Below, piece by piece: positions 56,360 to 64,000 of a stretch of 64,000 nt of DNA. Source of the stretch: Oligoflexia bacterium (GTDB lineage: Bacteria > Bdellovibrionota_C > UBA2361 > JBGSMV01); contig JAIBBU010000012.1 in the NCBI GenBank assembly GCA_019694515.1, positions 30,409 through 94,408 of the forward strand, read 5' to 3'. Under the pieces are notes generated by a model. That model was not told the DNA's origin. It was given only the letters and a program-made list of their open reading frames with translations, and did not search any database. The position numbers and the translations under genes were made by a program. The stretch's first letter is position 1; each line of letters starts with the position of its first letter.

Positions 56360-57097
56360 TCAGCTCTTAGGGAATTTATAGCTCTCGACCTTGAACTTCT
56401 TGCGCTGCACTTGCAGCACTTCGCGGGCGGGGAATTCGATACAGCTCAAGCGATTTCCATATACCAAACCTGTATCTATGCCAATTTTGTATGGCAGGTT
56501 GAACATCACCTGCTTGAAAGGCGTGTGGCCAAACACAACCGTGCGCTCGAAGCGATGGATATTGTTGATGAACGGATCCCGGATCCAGTAGATATCCTGA
56601 TCCAACTGCGTTCGCACATCCCGCAGCGGGTCAAAACCCGCGTGCACGAAAGCTAGGTCGCTCACTAACAGATACCGCTCCAGTCCCAGCAAAAAATTTA
56701 TGTGCGCGGGCGGAAGTGCGGCAATAATCTCTTCGGGGGCCGCATTGGACGCCACGCCGTAACTCTTCAACGTAGTGGTTCCGCCATTTTGCAGCCAAGA
56801 ATAATCAGCGCCGGTATCCATCCCCAGGAACTGCAACATCATGGACTCATGATTGCCCCGCAAGAAAACCGTCGCCGGAAACTCTTGCTTCAACGCGATG
56901 GCCAGCTCCACTACGGCGCGAGACTCAAATCCCCGATCAATGTAATCCCCGATGAACACCAAGAGATCTTGCGTGCCGAGTCCCCGATCGCTGCGCAGGT
57001 GTTCGAGTAAAATATGCAGCTCTTCCGGGCAGCCATGGATATCGCCGATCGCAAAGATGCGGGCCGGCGGCTCTAACTCAAGAAACGGAGCAGACAT
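56360..57097 (-). CDS. PPP-family metallophosphoesterase (serine/threonine phosphatase or Ap4A hydrolase-like)
   Basis: 245 aa. The dimetal motifs are in order: FAIGDIHGCPEELHILLEHL, FIGDYIDRGFESRAVVEL, LRGNHESMML and later VFVHAGFDP and VVFGHTPF. This is the short bacterial PPP/PrpA type. Protein phosphatase and symmetric diadenosine tetraphosphatase activity both occur in this group, so the substrate is open. It follows lepA with a 2-bp gap on the same strand and is likely cotranscribed. Confidence 0.92.
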   Translation of the reverse strand: MSAPFLELEPPARIFAIGDIHGCPEELHILLEHLRSDRGLGTQDLLVFIGDYIDRGFESRAVVELAIALKQEFPATVFLRGNHESMMLQFLGMDTGADYSWLQNGGTTTLKSYGVASNAAPEEIIAALPPAHINFLLGLERYLLVSDLAFVHAGFDPLRDVRTQLDQDIYWIRDPFINNIHRFERTVVFGHTPFKQVMFNLPYKIGIDTGLVYGNRLSCIEFPAREVLQVQRKKFKVESYKFPKS

Positions 57098-57099
57098 GG

Positions 57100-58908
57100 C
57101 TATTTACCGTCACCAACTTTGAGCACGGCCAGAAAAGCTTCCTGCGGAATAGTAACGCTGCCGACCTGCTTCATGCGTTTTTTACCCTCTTTCTGCTTCT
57201 CCAGCAGTTTACGCTTTCGGGTAATATCTCCACCATAGCACTTCGCCGTAACATTCTTACGCAACGCTTTCACTGTCTCGCGCGCGATAATCTTACCGCC
57301 GATCGCGGCCTGAATCGCGACTTCAAACATCTGCCGGTCAATTAGTTCCTTCAACTTCTCGGCCAGCGCGCGGCCTTTGGGATAGGCCTTCTCCCGGTGC
57401 ACAATAATACTTAACGCATCGACATTTTCTCCATTGAGTTTGATGTCGAGTTTGACCAGATCGGCGGGAGCATAATCCTTAACTTCATAATCAAAAGAAG
57501 CATATCCGCGGGTCATGCTCTTCAAACGATCATGGAAATCCATCACGATCTCATTAAGCGGCAGCTCATAGGTGATTACAGCACGGGCCGCGCCGTGAAT
57601 ACTTAGACTCTTTTGCACTCCACGCCGCTCTTCGCACAAAGCTAGAACGTTGCCGACGTACTCCCGCGGACAATGAATGGTCGCACTTACAATCGGCTCC
57701 TCAATTTGCAGAATGCGCCCCACATCCGGGAGTTTCGTAGGATTATCGACCAAGATTACTGACTGATCGGTGAGCACTACGCGGTAGACCACTGTCGGGG
57801 CCGTCGTAATCAAGCTCAGCTCAAATTCACGCTCTAGCCGCTCTTGCACAATTTCCATGTGCAGAAGTCCCAGATAACCGCAACGAAAGCCAAAGCCCAG
57901 GGCGACTGAGGTTTCCGGCTCAAACGTAAACGAAGCATCGTTCAAACTTAGTTTTTCCAGCGCCACCCGCAGATTTTGGAAGTCATCAGAGTTGACGGGG
58001 AAAAGCCCCCCGAAAACCATCGGCTTCACCTCCATAAATCCCGGCAGCTGCTCGACCTTCTCGTCAGAACTGAGCGCCACGGTGTCGCCGATCTTAACAC
58101 TGCGTAAATTCTTGATGGCGGCGGAAAAATATCCCGCTTCTCCGCTCAATAAAGCTTCCACTTCGTGGGAATGAGGCGTGAATACCCCGACCTTATAAAC
58201 CTCATGCTCTGCTCCCGTGCTGAGGAAGCGGATCTTATCCCCTGACCTTATAGAACCGTCGATCACCCGGATTTGCACGATCACTCCCAGGTAAGAATCG
58301 AACCAGGAATCGTAAACCAGCGCACGCAGAGGCTTCTTGGGATCGCCCCGTGTAGGGGGTGGGATCTTGTGGACCAAAGCCTCTAACAGCAGATCAACCC
58401 CTTGCCCGGTCTTGGCGCTCAGCAGAATGGCCTCCTTGGCGTCGATCCCGACGATGTCTTCAATCTCCTGCCTAATCCTCTCCGGGTCGGCATTCGGCAG
58501 GTCGATCTTGTTCAAACACGGCACAATCTCAAGATGGTTATCGATCGCCATGTAAACATTGGCCAGAGTTTGGGCCTCCACCCCCTGCGCTGCATCCACA
58601 ACCAAAATGGCCCCCTCGCAAGCTGCAAGACTGCGCGACACTTCATAATGAAAGTCCACATGCCCCGGAGTGTCGATCAGATTGAATTGATACTGCTTGC
58701 CGTCCTTAGCGGTGTAATGCAGCCGCACGGTCTGGGCCTTAATCGTGATACCTCGTTCGCGTTCCAGATCCAGCTTGTCGAGGAACTGGTGCTGCATCTC
58801 GCGTTGCTGCAGCGCGCCCGTCAGCTCCAGGATACGATCCGCCAGGGTCGACTTCCCGTGATCGATATGGGCAATAATGCTGAAATTTCTAATATGTTCG
58901 CGTGACAT
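57100..58908 (-). CDS. lepA: Elongation factor 4 (LepA)
   Basis: 602 aa translation GTPase. [22 protein letters not shown] (G1), [14 protein letters not shown] (G2), [14 protein letters not shown] (G3) and [11 protein letters not shown] (G4) are canonical. The LepA-specific C-terminal domain ends [25 protein letters not shown], and domain V is present ([13 protein letters not shown]). Length equals the family norm. It is paired with the phosphoesterase gene downstream. Confidence 0.97.
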   Translation of the reverse strand: MSREHIRNFSIIAHIDHGKSTLADRILELTGALQQREMQHQFLDKLDLERERGITIKAQTVRLHYTAKDGKQYQFNLIDTPGHVDFHYEVSRSLAACEGAILVVDAAQGVEAQTLANVYMAIDNHLEIVPCLNKIDLPNADPERIRQEIEDIVGIDAKEAILLSAKTGQGVDLLLEALVHKIPPPTRGDPKKPLRALVYDSWFDSYLGVIVQIRVIDGSIRSGDKIRFLSTGAEHEVYKVGVFTPHSHEVEALLSGEAGYFSAAIKNLRSVKIGDTVALSSDEKVEQLPGFMEVKPMVFGGLFPVNSDDFQNLRVALEKLSLNDASFTFEPETSVALGFGFRCGYLGLLHMEIVQERLEREFELSLITTAPTVVYRVVLTDQSVILVDNPTKLPDVGRILQIEEPIVSATIHCPREYVGNVLALCEERRGVQKSLSIHGAARAVITYELPLNEIVMDFHDRLKSMTRGYASFDYEVKDYAPADLVKLDIKLNGENVDALSIIVHREKAYPKGRALAEKLKELIDRQMFEVAIQAAIGGKIIARETVKALRKNVTAKCYGGDITRKRKLLEKQKEGKKRMKQVGSVTIPQEAFLAVLKVGDGK

Positions 58909-59050
58909 CTGAGCTGCCCTGTATTCTGCTGGTAGCCGGGATTTATCTCAAGTGCCCAGCTGCAGAGCAGCGAATTAAAGCGGAGATTCTATCTCGAACA
59001 AGCCCTACAAAAAGCAGGCTTACAAAGACTCCTCGGCGCCCCCAGTGGCA

Positions 59051-59554
59051 TCATGTGGCTTGAAGAAATCCTTCAAGATCGACTGCCAAGAGATCCAATT
59101 TCACGGGTTCCTCGTCGTAAAGCGCCCGGCCTTCAGTGCCTAGATCAGTCACGATGCCCTTTACAACCGAAAGCAGTCCGCGATGCTCCGCTAAATCGTG
59201 CGGCCGGACCTCGAACGTCGGCGACTCCTGCTCAAACTGCGCGTCAAGCGTTCGAACCTGCGCCCCCACCTGATGCACCAGATTCCGAATTGTGGAGCGG
59301 TTATCTTTGAGCCAATCAAGCGCCTGATCCAAGGCCTCGGGAGTTTGGTGCTTGAGGAGCCTAGCACGCAGCCCGGCCGGACCGCTTAGCGACTCCCGAC
59401 CTAGGCTGTCGGCGATTCTCAGCGCGGAAAGACAGCGATCGTAAACAGTCAGCAGATCGACCTGCCGGCAGAATGTGTCCACCCGCGAAGGCCCGTGTTC
59501 AAAGGCACTCGTCGGCTGCGGTCCGCGTAAGCCAGCTTTGATTTCGACGCCCAT
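59051..59554 (-). CDS. Hypothetical 167-aa helical protein
   Basis: ATG start. There is no signal peptide or membrane segment. Composition is charged and helical: LLTVYDRCLSALRIADSLG, PEALDQALDWLKDNRSTIRNLVHQVGAQVRTL and LLSVVKGIVTDLGTEGRALYDEE. No family is recognised. It lies 142 bp upstream of lepA on the same strand and 77 bp downstream of the UDP-xylose synthase gene. Confidence 0.65.
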   Translation of the reverse strand: MGVEIKAGLRGPQPTSAFEHGPSRVDTFCRQVDLLTVYDRCLSALRIADSLGRESLSGPAGLRARLLKHQTPEALDQALDWLKDNRSTIRNLVHQVGAQVRTLDAQFEQESPTFEVRPHDLAEHRGLLSVVKGIVTDLGTEGRALYDEEPVKLDLLAVDLEGFLQAT

Positions 59555-59631
59555 GCCACCCCAACTACTCAGCTTGCGTTAAGTTTAGCGCCAATCGTGA
59601 GCCTAATCCAGCACTGCTCAGGGTCAGCGGC

Positions 59632-60567
59632 TCAACGCTTCAAGCGTGCGTCAAAATCGGCGATAGTCTTGGAAAGTCCGGCCTGTAAAGCCACTTTTGG
59701 CTCCCAGCCCAGTTCTTTTTTCGCGAGCGAGATGTCGGGCTTACGCCGCACCGGATCATCCTTGGGCAGACTCTTGTAGCTAATTTTCGATTTGGAGCCG
59801 GTCATCTCGATTACTAGCTTCGCCAGCTCCAAGATCGTCATCTCGGCGGGGTTTCCCAGATTCACCGGCCCGTGGAAACCTTCCTTGTCCATCGTGGCGC
59901 GCAAACCGCGCACTAGATCGTCAACGAAGCAAAAAGATCGGGTTTGCGAACCTTCCCCGTAAACGGAGATCGGCTCGCCTTTTAGAGCTTGTACTATAAA
60001 GTTCGACACTACCCGGCCGTCATCGAACAGCATCCGCGGGCCATAGGTGTTGAAGATCCGCACGATACGCGTATCCACCCCATTTTGAGTTTGATAACAA
60101 AAGGTCAGCGTTTCTGCGACACGTTTGCCTTCATCGTAGCAGCTTCGAAGTCCGATCGGATTAACGTTGCCCCAATAGCTCTCCCTCTGCGGATGTTCCA
60201 GCGGGTCCCCGTAGACTTCCGAGGTCGAAGCCAGCAGCATACGGCCCTTGACGCGCTTGCACATTCCCAACAGATTTATGGTCCCGACCACGCTAGTCTT
60301 AATGGTTTTTACGGGATTGTACTGGTAGTGCACCGGCGAAGCGGGACAGGCCAGGTGATAGACCTGATCAACTTCGAGCAGGATCGGCTCCACCACATCG
60401 TGCCGCAGGAATTCGAAACGCGGATTACTCAAATGCTGATAAAGGTTAGACCGCTCTCCGGTAAAAAGATTGTCTAACGCAATGACCTCGTGACCATCCG
60501 CTAGCAAAACATCTACCAGATGCGACCCAATGAAACCGGCACCGCCGGTTACCAAAATTCTTGCCAT
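59632..60567 (-). CDS. UDP-glucuronate decarboxylase (UDP-xylose synthase)
   Basis: 311 aa SDR that turns UDP-glucuronate into UDP-xylose. It has [20 protein letters not shown] (cofactor), [24 protein letters not shown] (the UXS-specific stretch), [15 protein letters not shown] and [13 protein letters not shown] (catalytic Tyr-x3-Lys). The UXS-specific pattern separates it from UDP-glucose 4-epimerase. It follows UDP-glucose dehydrogenase with a 15-bp gap, so the pair makes UDP-glucuronate and then UDP-xylose. Confidence 0.93.
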   Translation of the reverse strand: MARILVTGGAGFIGSHLVDVLLADGHEVIALDNLFTGERSNLYQHLSNPRFEFLRHDVVEPILLEVDQVYHLACPASPVHYQYNPVKTIKTSVVGTINLLGMCKRVKGRMLLASTSEVYGDPLEHPQRESYWGNVNPIGLRSCYDEGKRVAETLTFCYQTQNGVDTRIVRIFNTYGPRMLFDDGRVVSNFIVQALKGEPISVYGEGSQTRSFCFVDDLVRGLRATMDKEGFHGPVNLGNPAEMTILELAKLVIEMTGSKSKISYKSLPKDDPVRRKPDISLAKKELGWEPKVALQAGLSKTIADFDARLKR

Positions 60568-60582
60568 AAAGTTATCGCTGCT

Positions 60583-61911
60583 CTAAGCCGCTGCTACGTC
60601 GGGCCGCCCGATCGAATAATAACGATACCCATGCCGGGCTACCTCATTTCGATCCAAAATATTTCGACCGTCAAATATTACCGCCGCACGCATCAACTGC
60701 TTCATACGTTCAAAATTGGGCTGACGATATTCATTCCACTCCGTGCAAATCACTAGACCATCGGCCTGATTCAAACAGTCGTAGTTGGAAAAGGCATACG
60801 AGACCTGGCTATGTTCTTTGAATGCCTGCCTAAAGGTCTCTACCGCCTCAGGATCGGAAGCCACCACTTTGGCACCCATGCGCACCAATTCGCCGATAAT
60901 CTTCAGCGCTGGCGCCTCGCGCACATCATCAGTGCGAGGCTTAAAGGCCAGGCCCCAAATCGCGAAGGTCTTGCCCTTAATCTGAGACGCGCCTCCATAA
61001 TGTTTGACGATCTTATGCACCATCACCAGCTTTTGATCGGCGTTGACGTCCTCAACAGAGCGCGCAATTCGCAGATCAACCTCGTAATCCTTACCGGTTC
61101 GAATCAGCGCCTGCACATCCTTAGGGAAGCATGAACCGCCGTAACCAATCCCCGGGAACAAGAAGGCCATGCCAATTCGCGAATCAGTGCCCATTCCGAT
61201 TCGCACTGAATCGATATCAGCACCCACCTTTTCGCAAAGATTAGCGATTTCATTCATGAACGATACGCGCGTCGCGAGCATGCTATTCGAAGCGTATTTG
61301 GTAAGCTCGGCTGACGGCACATCCATAACAAGAATAGGCTTATTGGTGCGCACGTAGGGAGCATACAGCTCGCGCATTAGCTTGGCCGCGCGCTCACTCG
61401 GCACGCCCACCACCACACGATCGGGCTTCATAAAGTCATCGATGGCCGCGCCCTCTTTCAAAAACTCGGGATTGCTCACGACCTCGAACTGATGCTTCGT
61501 CAATTTAGCGATAGTTTCGTGCACCTTACGCGCAGTACCGACAGGAACCGTGGACTTATCCACGATGGTCTTGAAACCGTTCATGTATGTACCGATACCT
61601 TTAGCTACCTCCAGCACATGCGTTAGATCGGCCGAGCCGTCCTCATCCTGCGGGGTACCTACCGCAATAAAAATAATATCAGAGAGTTCGACGCCCTCCT
61701 TCAATGAGGTCGTAAAGCGCAAGCGCGCATTCTTTAAATTTCGCTTTAGTAGATCGGTAAGTCCTGGCTCATAGATCGGGCTCTCCGCCTTTGTCAGCTT
61801 TTCAACTTTAGCATCATCGACGTCGACGCCGATCACATCATTGCCCGACTCAGCAAAGCAGGCTGCCGCCACTAGGCCCACATACCCCGCTCCAACCACA
61901 GTAATTTTCAT
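60583..61911 (-). CDS. ugd: UDP-glucose 6-dehydrogenase
   Basis: 442 aa. It oxidises UDP-glucose twice to UDP-glucuronate. MKITVVGAGYVGLVAAACFAESG is the NAD-binding start. VDKSTVPVGTARK, EFLKEGAAIDDFMKPDRVV and the catalytic Cys in GIGYGGSCFPKDVQAL are diagnostic. IWGLAFKPRTDDVREAPAL is in the third domain. It lies between the WcaJ-like gene and UDP-xylose synthase in the exopolysaccharide cluster. Confidence 0.96.
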   Translation of the reverse strand: MKITVVGAGYVGLVAAACFAESGNDVIGVDVDDAKVEKLTKAESPIYEPGLTDLLKRNLKNARLRFTTSLKEGVELSDIIFIAVGTPQDEDGSADLTHVLEVAKGIGTYMNGFKTIVDKSTVPVGTARKVHETIAKLTKHQFEVVSNPEFLKEGAAIDDFMKPDRVVVGVPSERAAKLMRELYAPYVRTNKPILVMDVPSAELTKYASNSMLATRVSFMNEIANLCEKVGADIDSVRIGMGTDSRIGMAFLFPGIGYGGSCFPKDVQALIRTGKDYEVDLRIARSVEDVNADQKLVMVHKIVKHYGGASQIKGKTFAIWGLAFKPRTDDVREAPALKIIGELVRMGAKVVASDPEAVETFRQAFKEHSQVSYAFSNYDCLNQADGLVICTEWNEYRQPNFERMKQLMRAAVIFDGRNILDRNEVARHGYRYYSIGRPDVAAA

Positions 61912-61957
61912 GTAACCTCCAAGCAGATATCTCGCGCCGGACTCACGGGCGGAGATT

Positions 61958-63358
61958 CTAATATGCGTTTCTTCTGAGCCCCCTAAATAGTGTCAAAAAG
62001 ACAATCTTCAGATCAAGTAGGAGCGACCAATTTTCGATATAATAGAGATCGTATTCTATTCTCTTGTCGATTGAGGTGTCCCCCCGCCAGCCATGCACCT
62101 GGGCCCAGCCCGTCATCCCAGCCGGCACTTTGTGGCGCAGCATATACTTCGGGACGCGCCTGCGGAATTCTTCGATGAATACGGGCCGTTCGGGCCGGGG
62201 ACCCACGATCGACATATCACCACGCAGTACGTTTAAAAGCTGCGGCAGCTCGTCCAGACTGCAGGCCCGCAGAAATTTGCCGAGTGGAGTGACACGCTGA
62301 TCCCCCTGAACGGTCCACCCCGGACCCTGGTGCTCAGCGTCTACATACATCGTTCGGAATTTGAGGATCGTGAATTTCGAACCATCAACACTAACCCGCT
62401 CTTGATGGTAAAAAATAGGGCCGCGCGAAGTAAGCTTGACGAAAAAGGCGATGACACCCATTAAGGGCAGCGTCACCGCCGCACCCGCGACCGCAAGAGC
62501 TAGATCCAAAGCGCGCTTGGCAAACAGATTGATCCCCTCCAACGGCGTAGATTGCACGCTCAGCACAGGCAGTCCTTCAAATTCCTCGATCGCTCCCCCC
62601 AGGCTCACGAACTGATAAATGTCCGGAACGATCTTTACATCAACCGTGGTTTCCTGCAGGTGCGACATAATCTCAGGCAAGTACATGTTGTCTTCGAGGG
62701 GCAGCGCGACGACGACCTGGTCAACATCAACGCGCTGCACAAACTTATCCAAGTCGGCGTAGCTGCCGACTACCGGAATGCCGCGCGGGCCCTTCTTCTC
62801 CGAGCCGTCACGAGACAAACATCCCAGCAACTGAATGCCCAACTCCTGATGAAAGCGCAGACGTGTAGCGATATCCCCGGCCACTTTCCCGGCACCCACG
62901 ATCAGGAGGTAGCGCAGGTTATAGCCGCGACGCCGAACTTCGCGCAGTAAAAAACGTAGAAACGATCGCTCAAATACCGTCAACAGCGTCGCTGCGACCC
63001 AGAAATATAAAAATACCAAACGAGAAAAGGGCACGCTCTTTTCTCGAAAAAGATAGGTCACCGCAATCAGGAAAAGCACCGCCAAAGCGTTAGCGTTAAT
63101 CAGCAACCACAGCTCACGGATGCGCCGCACTCCGCGCATGGGCCGATACAAGCCCATCCGCTTGAACACGAAGGCCCAAATCAACCAGATAAACAGCAGC
63201 AGCGAGAGGTAATGCTGGAAGGGCGGCACGCCCTTGTCGACTGCGATCAACTCAAATTCAAAACGCAGCCAATAAGAAAGACACCAGGCGCCCGAGACCA
63301 CAAGCAAATCCGCCGCCATGAACAGCAGCTCAAAGAGTTGTCTTTTCTGTTTTAACAT
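61958..63358 (-). CDS. Polyprenyl-phosphate sugar phosphotransferase (WcaJ-type, EPS initiation)
   Basis: 466 aa. It loads the first sugar 1-phosphate on undecaprenyl phosphate to start an exopolysaccharide unit. Four N-terminal membrane segments are seen (about 13-30, 45-65, 83-102 and 110-132), then a Rossmann-like domain (LLIVGAGKVAGDIATRL). A fifth helix (LDLALAVAGAAVTLPLMGVIAFFV) leads into the bacterial sugar transferase domain: GPIFYHQERVSVDGSKFTILKFRTM, LDELPQLLNVLRGDMSIVGPRPERP and PAGMTGWAQVHGWRGDT. The sugar is probably glucose, unconfirmed. The GT4 gene end overlaps its ATG by 1 bp. Confidence 0.94.
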   Translation of the reverse strand: MLKQKRQLFELLFMAADLLVVSGAWCLSYWLRFEFELIAVDKGVPPFQHYLSLLLFIWLIWAFVFKRMGLYRPMRGVRRIRELWLLINANALAVLFLIAVTYLFREKSVPFSRLVFLYFWVAATLLTVFERSFLRFLLREVRRRGYNLRYLLIVGAGKVAGDIATRLRFHQELGIQLLGCLSRDGSEKKGPRGIPVVGSYADLDKFVQRVDVDQVVVALPLEDNMYLPEIMSHLQETTVDVKIVPDIYQFVSLGGAIEEFEGLPVLSVQSTPLEGINLFAKRALDLALAVAGAAVTLPLMGVIAFFVKLTSRGPIFYHQERVSVDGSKFTILKFRTMYVDAEHQGPGWTVQGDQRVTPLGKFLRACSLDELPQLLNVLRGDMSIVGPRPERPVFIEEFRRRVPKYMLRHKVPAGMTGWAQVHGWRGDTSIDKRIEYDLYYIENWSLLLDLKIVFLTLFRGLRRNAY

Positions 63359-64000
63359 CAGCCAACTTCCTGCAGGGGAGCAGAACTCTCACCGCGAGAC
63401 GCTAGGCCATATTTATAAAGCAAGTTATCCCACGCACGGTAAAACTTGATTGGGCTAAAACTCTCGGCGCGCTTCAGACAGGCATCGACCGAAAACTCAG
63501 ACTCATGCGCTACAAAGTACTGCAGCGCTTGGAGCAAGGCCTCAACCTCCGCGGAGAATCCGGAACGACGCGCCCTACTAATAAATACTCCGCTGCTAGC
63601 CTCTCTTTCAACACCGCTTTTGCCTGCAGCACCCGGCTCTTTCTTCCAATGCGCCACCCCCTTCACCGTCTCCCGGAGTCCGCCGCGGTAGGGCGCAACT
63701 ACCGGACGGCCGGCCGCCATGCACTCAATTGGCACCAACCCGAAGTCCTCAATCCCCCCAAAAACCAAGGCGCGTGATTTACGATAGAAATTAGCCAGCT
63801 CACGGTCGGGCACCTTGCCGAAGAAGGTGATATTGGACTTTGCCCGGCGCTTTAGTTCGCGCTCCATTGGCCCCGAGCCTACGATCCAAAGCGGCTCTCC
63901 CAAGCGATTAAACGCCTCCACCACCAGCTCCGGGCGCTTATAGGGCACCAGCGCCCCGGCATGCAAAAAGGCCACGCCCTTGCTTTCATCAGCGGCGGGA
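63358..64000 (-). CDS. GT4-family glycosyltransferase, C-terminal part (cut by window edge)
   Basis: The frame is open to the window edge, so the N-terminal acceptor domain is missing. The visible 214 codons contain the GT-B donor domain: FLHAGALVPYKRPELVVEAF, PLWIVGSGPMERELKRRA, ITFFGKVPDRELANFYRKSRALVFGGIEDFGLVPIECMAAGRPVVA. The Glu of IEDFGLVPIE is the GT4 catalytic E-x7-E pattern. It is the first gene seen of the capsule/EPS set followed by the initiating transferase, ugd and UDP-xylose synthase. Confidence 0.93.
   Translation of the reverse strand, partial: PAADESKGVAFLHAGALVPYKRPELVVEAFNRLGEPLWIVGSGPMERELKRRAKSNITFFGKVPDRELANFYRKSRALVFGGIEDFGLVPIECMAAGRPVVAPYRGGLRETVKGVAHWKKEPGAAGKSGVEREASSGVFISRARRSGFSAEVEALLQALQYFVAHESEFSVDACLKRAESFSPIKFYRAWDNLLYKYGLASRGESSAPLQEVG

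Overview
The window reads as chromosome from a Gram-negative bacterium. LpxC-type lipid A chemistry, PlsB, a TonB-dependent receptor, two lipoprotein signals and a TM-anchored HtrA all imply an outer membrane. The gene set (rpoZ-spoT, an NtrC-like receiver, the style of the IF-2 N-terminus, YfiR/CHASE8 signalling, CDP-sugar-type epimerases) looks most like a deltaproteobacterial-type lineage, but no gene fixes the taxon. Coding density is high. TAG, TAA and TGA are all used as normal stops.

Layout. 0-6.2 kb (minus): rpoZ, a bifunctional spoT, an HtrA protease and the start of mutL, preceded by an SH3-domain membrane protein that ends in a clear terminator. 6.3-12.5 kb (plus): a lipoprotein translationally coupled to plsB, a large lipoprotein, small proteins and an Rrf2 regulator. 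12.6-16.8 kb: a tail-anchored Ser/Thr kinase diverging from a sugar cluster (GT2 plus two SDR epimerases). 16.9-20.6 kb: a MetE-like protein, the RNase P RNA with an expanded P12 region, a zinc-ribbon coiled-coil protein, a CAU tRNA (probably tRNA-Ile2) followed by a 40-bp tandem repeat, and ychF.

20.7-30.5 kb is an accessory signalling island: a CHASE8 hybrid histidine kinase, an unusual FeeM-like acyltransferase fused to a kinase-like ATPase remnant and a receiver, an OmpR-type regulator, a flavoprotein oxidase, a TonB receptor interrupted by an in-frame amber codon 46 codons before its natural C-terminal Phe, and YfiR. 30.5-36.8 kb: a GT1 glycosyltransferase and methyltransferase, htpX/lemA, two orphan proteins, tRNA-Lys and a flippase-like membrane protein. 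36.9-42.4 kb: mreB, a 3-hydroxyacyl-CoA dehydrogenase, an RNB ribonuclease and a secreted Cys-rich orphan.

42.4-52.2 kb (minus) is the translation/transcription operon rimP-nusA-ylxR-infB-rbfA-nrnA-truB, continuing into purA and a gene in which an NtrC-type receiver domain is fused to a complete LpxC deacetylase. That fusion is the most striking item here: it suggests phospho-control of the committed step of lipid A synthesis. 52.4-59.6 kb: an EamA transporter, gnd, a membrane-anchored trypsin-like protease, a phosphoesterase, lepA and an orphan. 59.6-64 kb (minus): capsule/EPS genes (GT4, WcaJ-like initiating transferase, ugd, UDP-xylose synthase).

No CRISPR array, transposase, integrase or prophage was seen.
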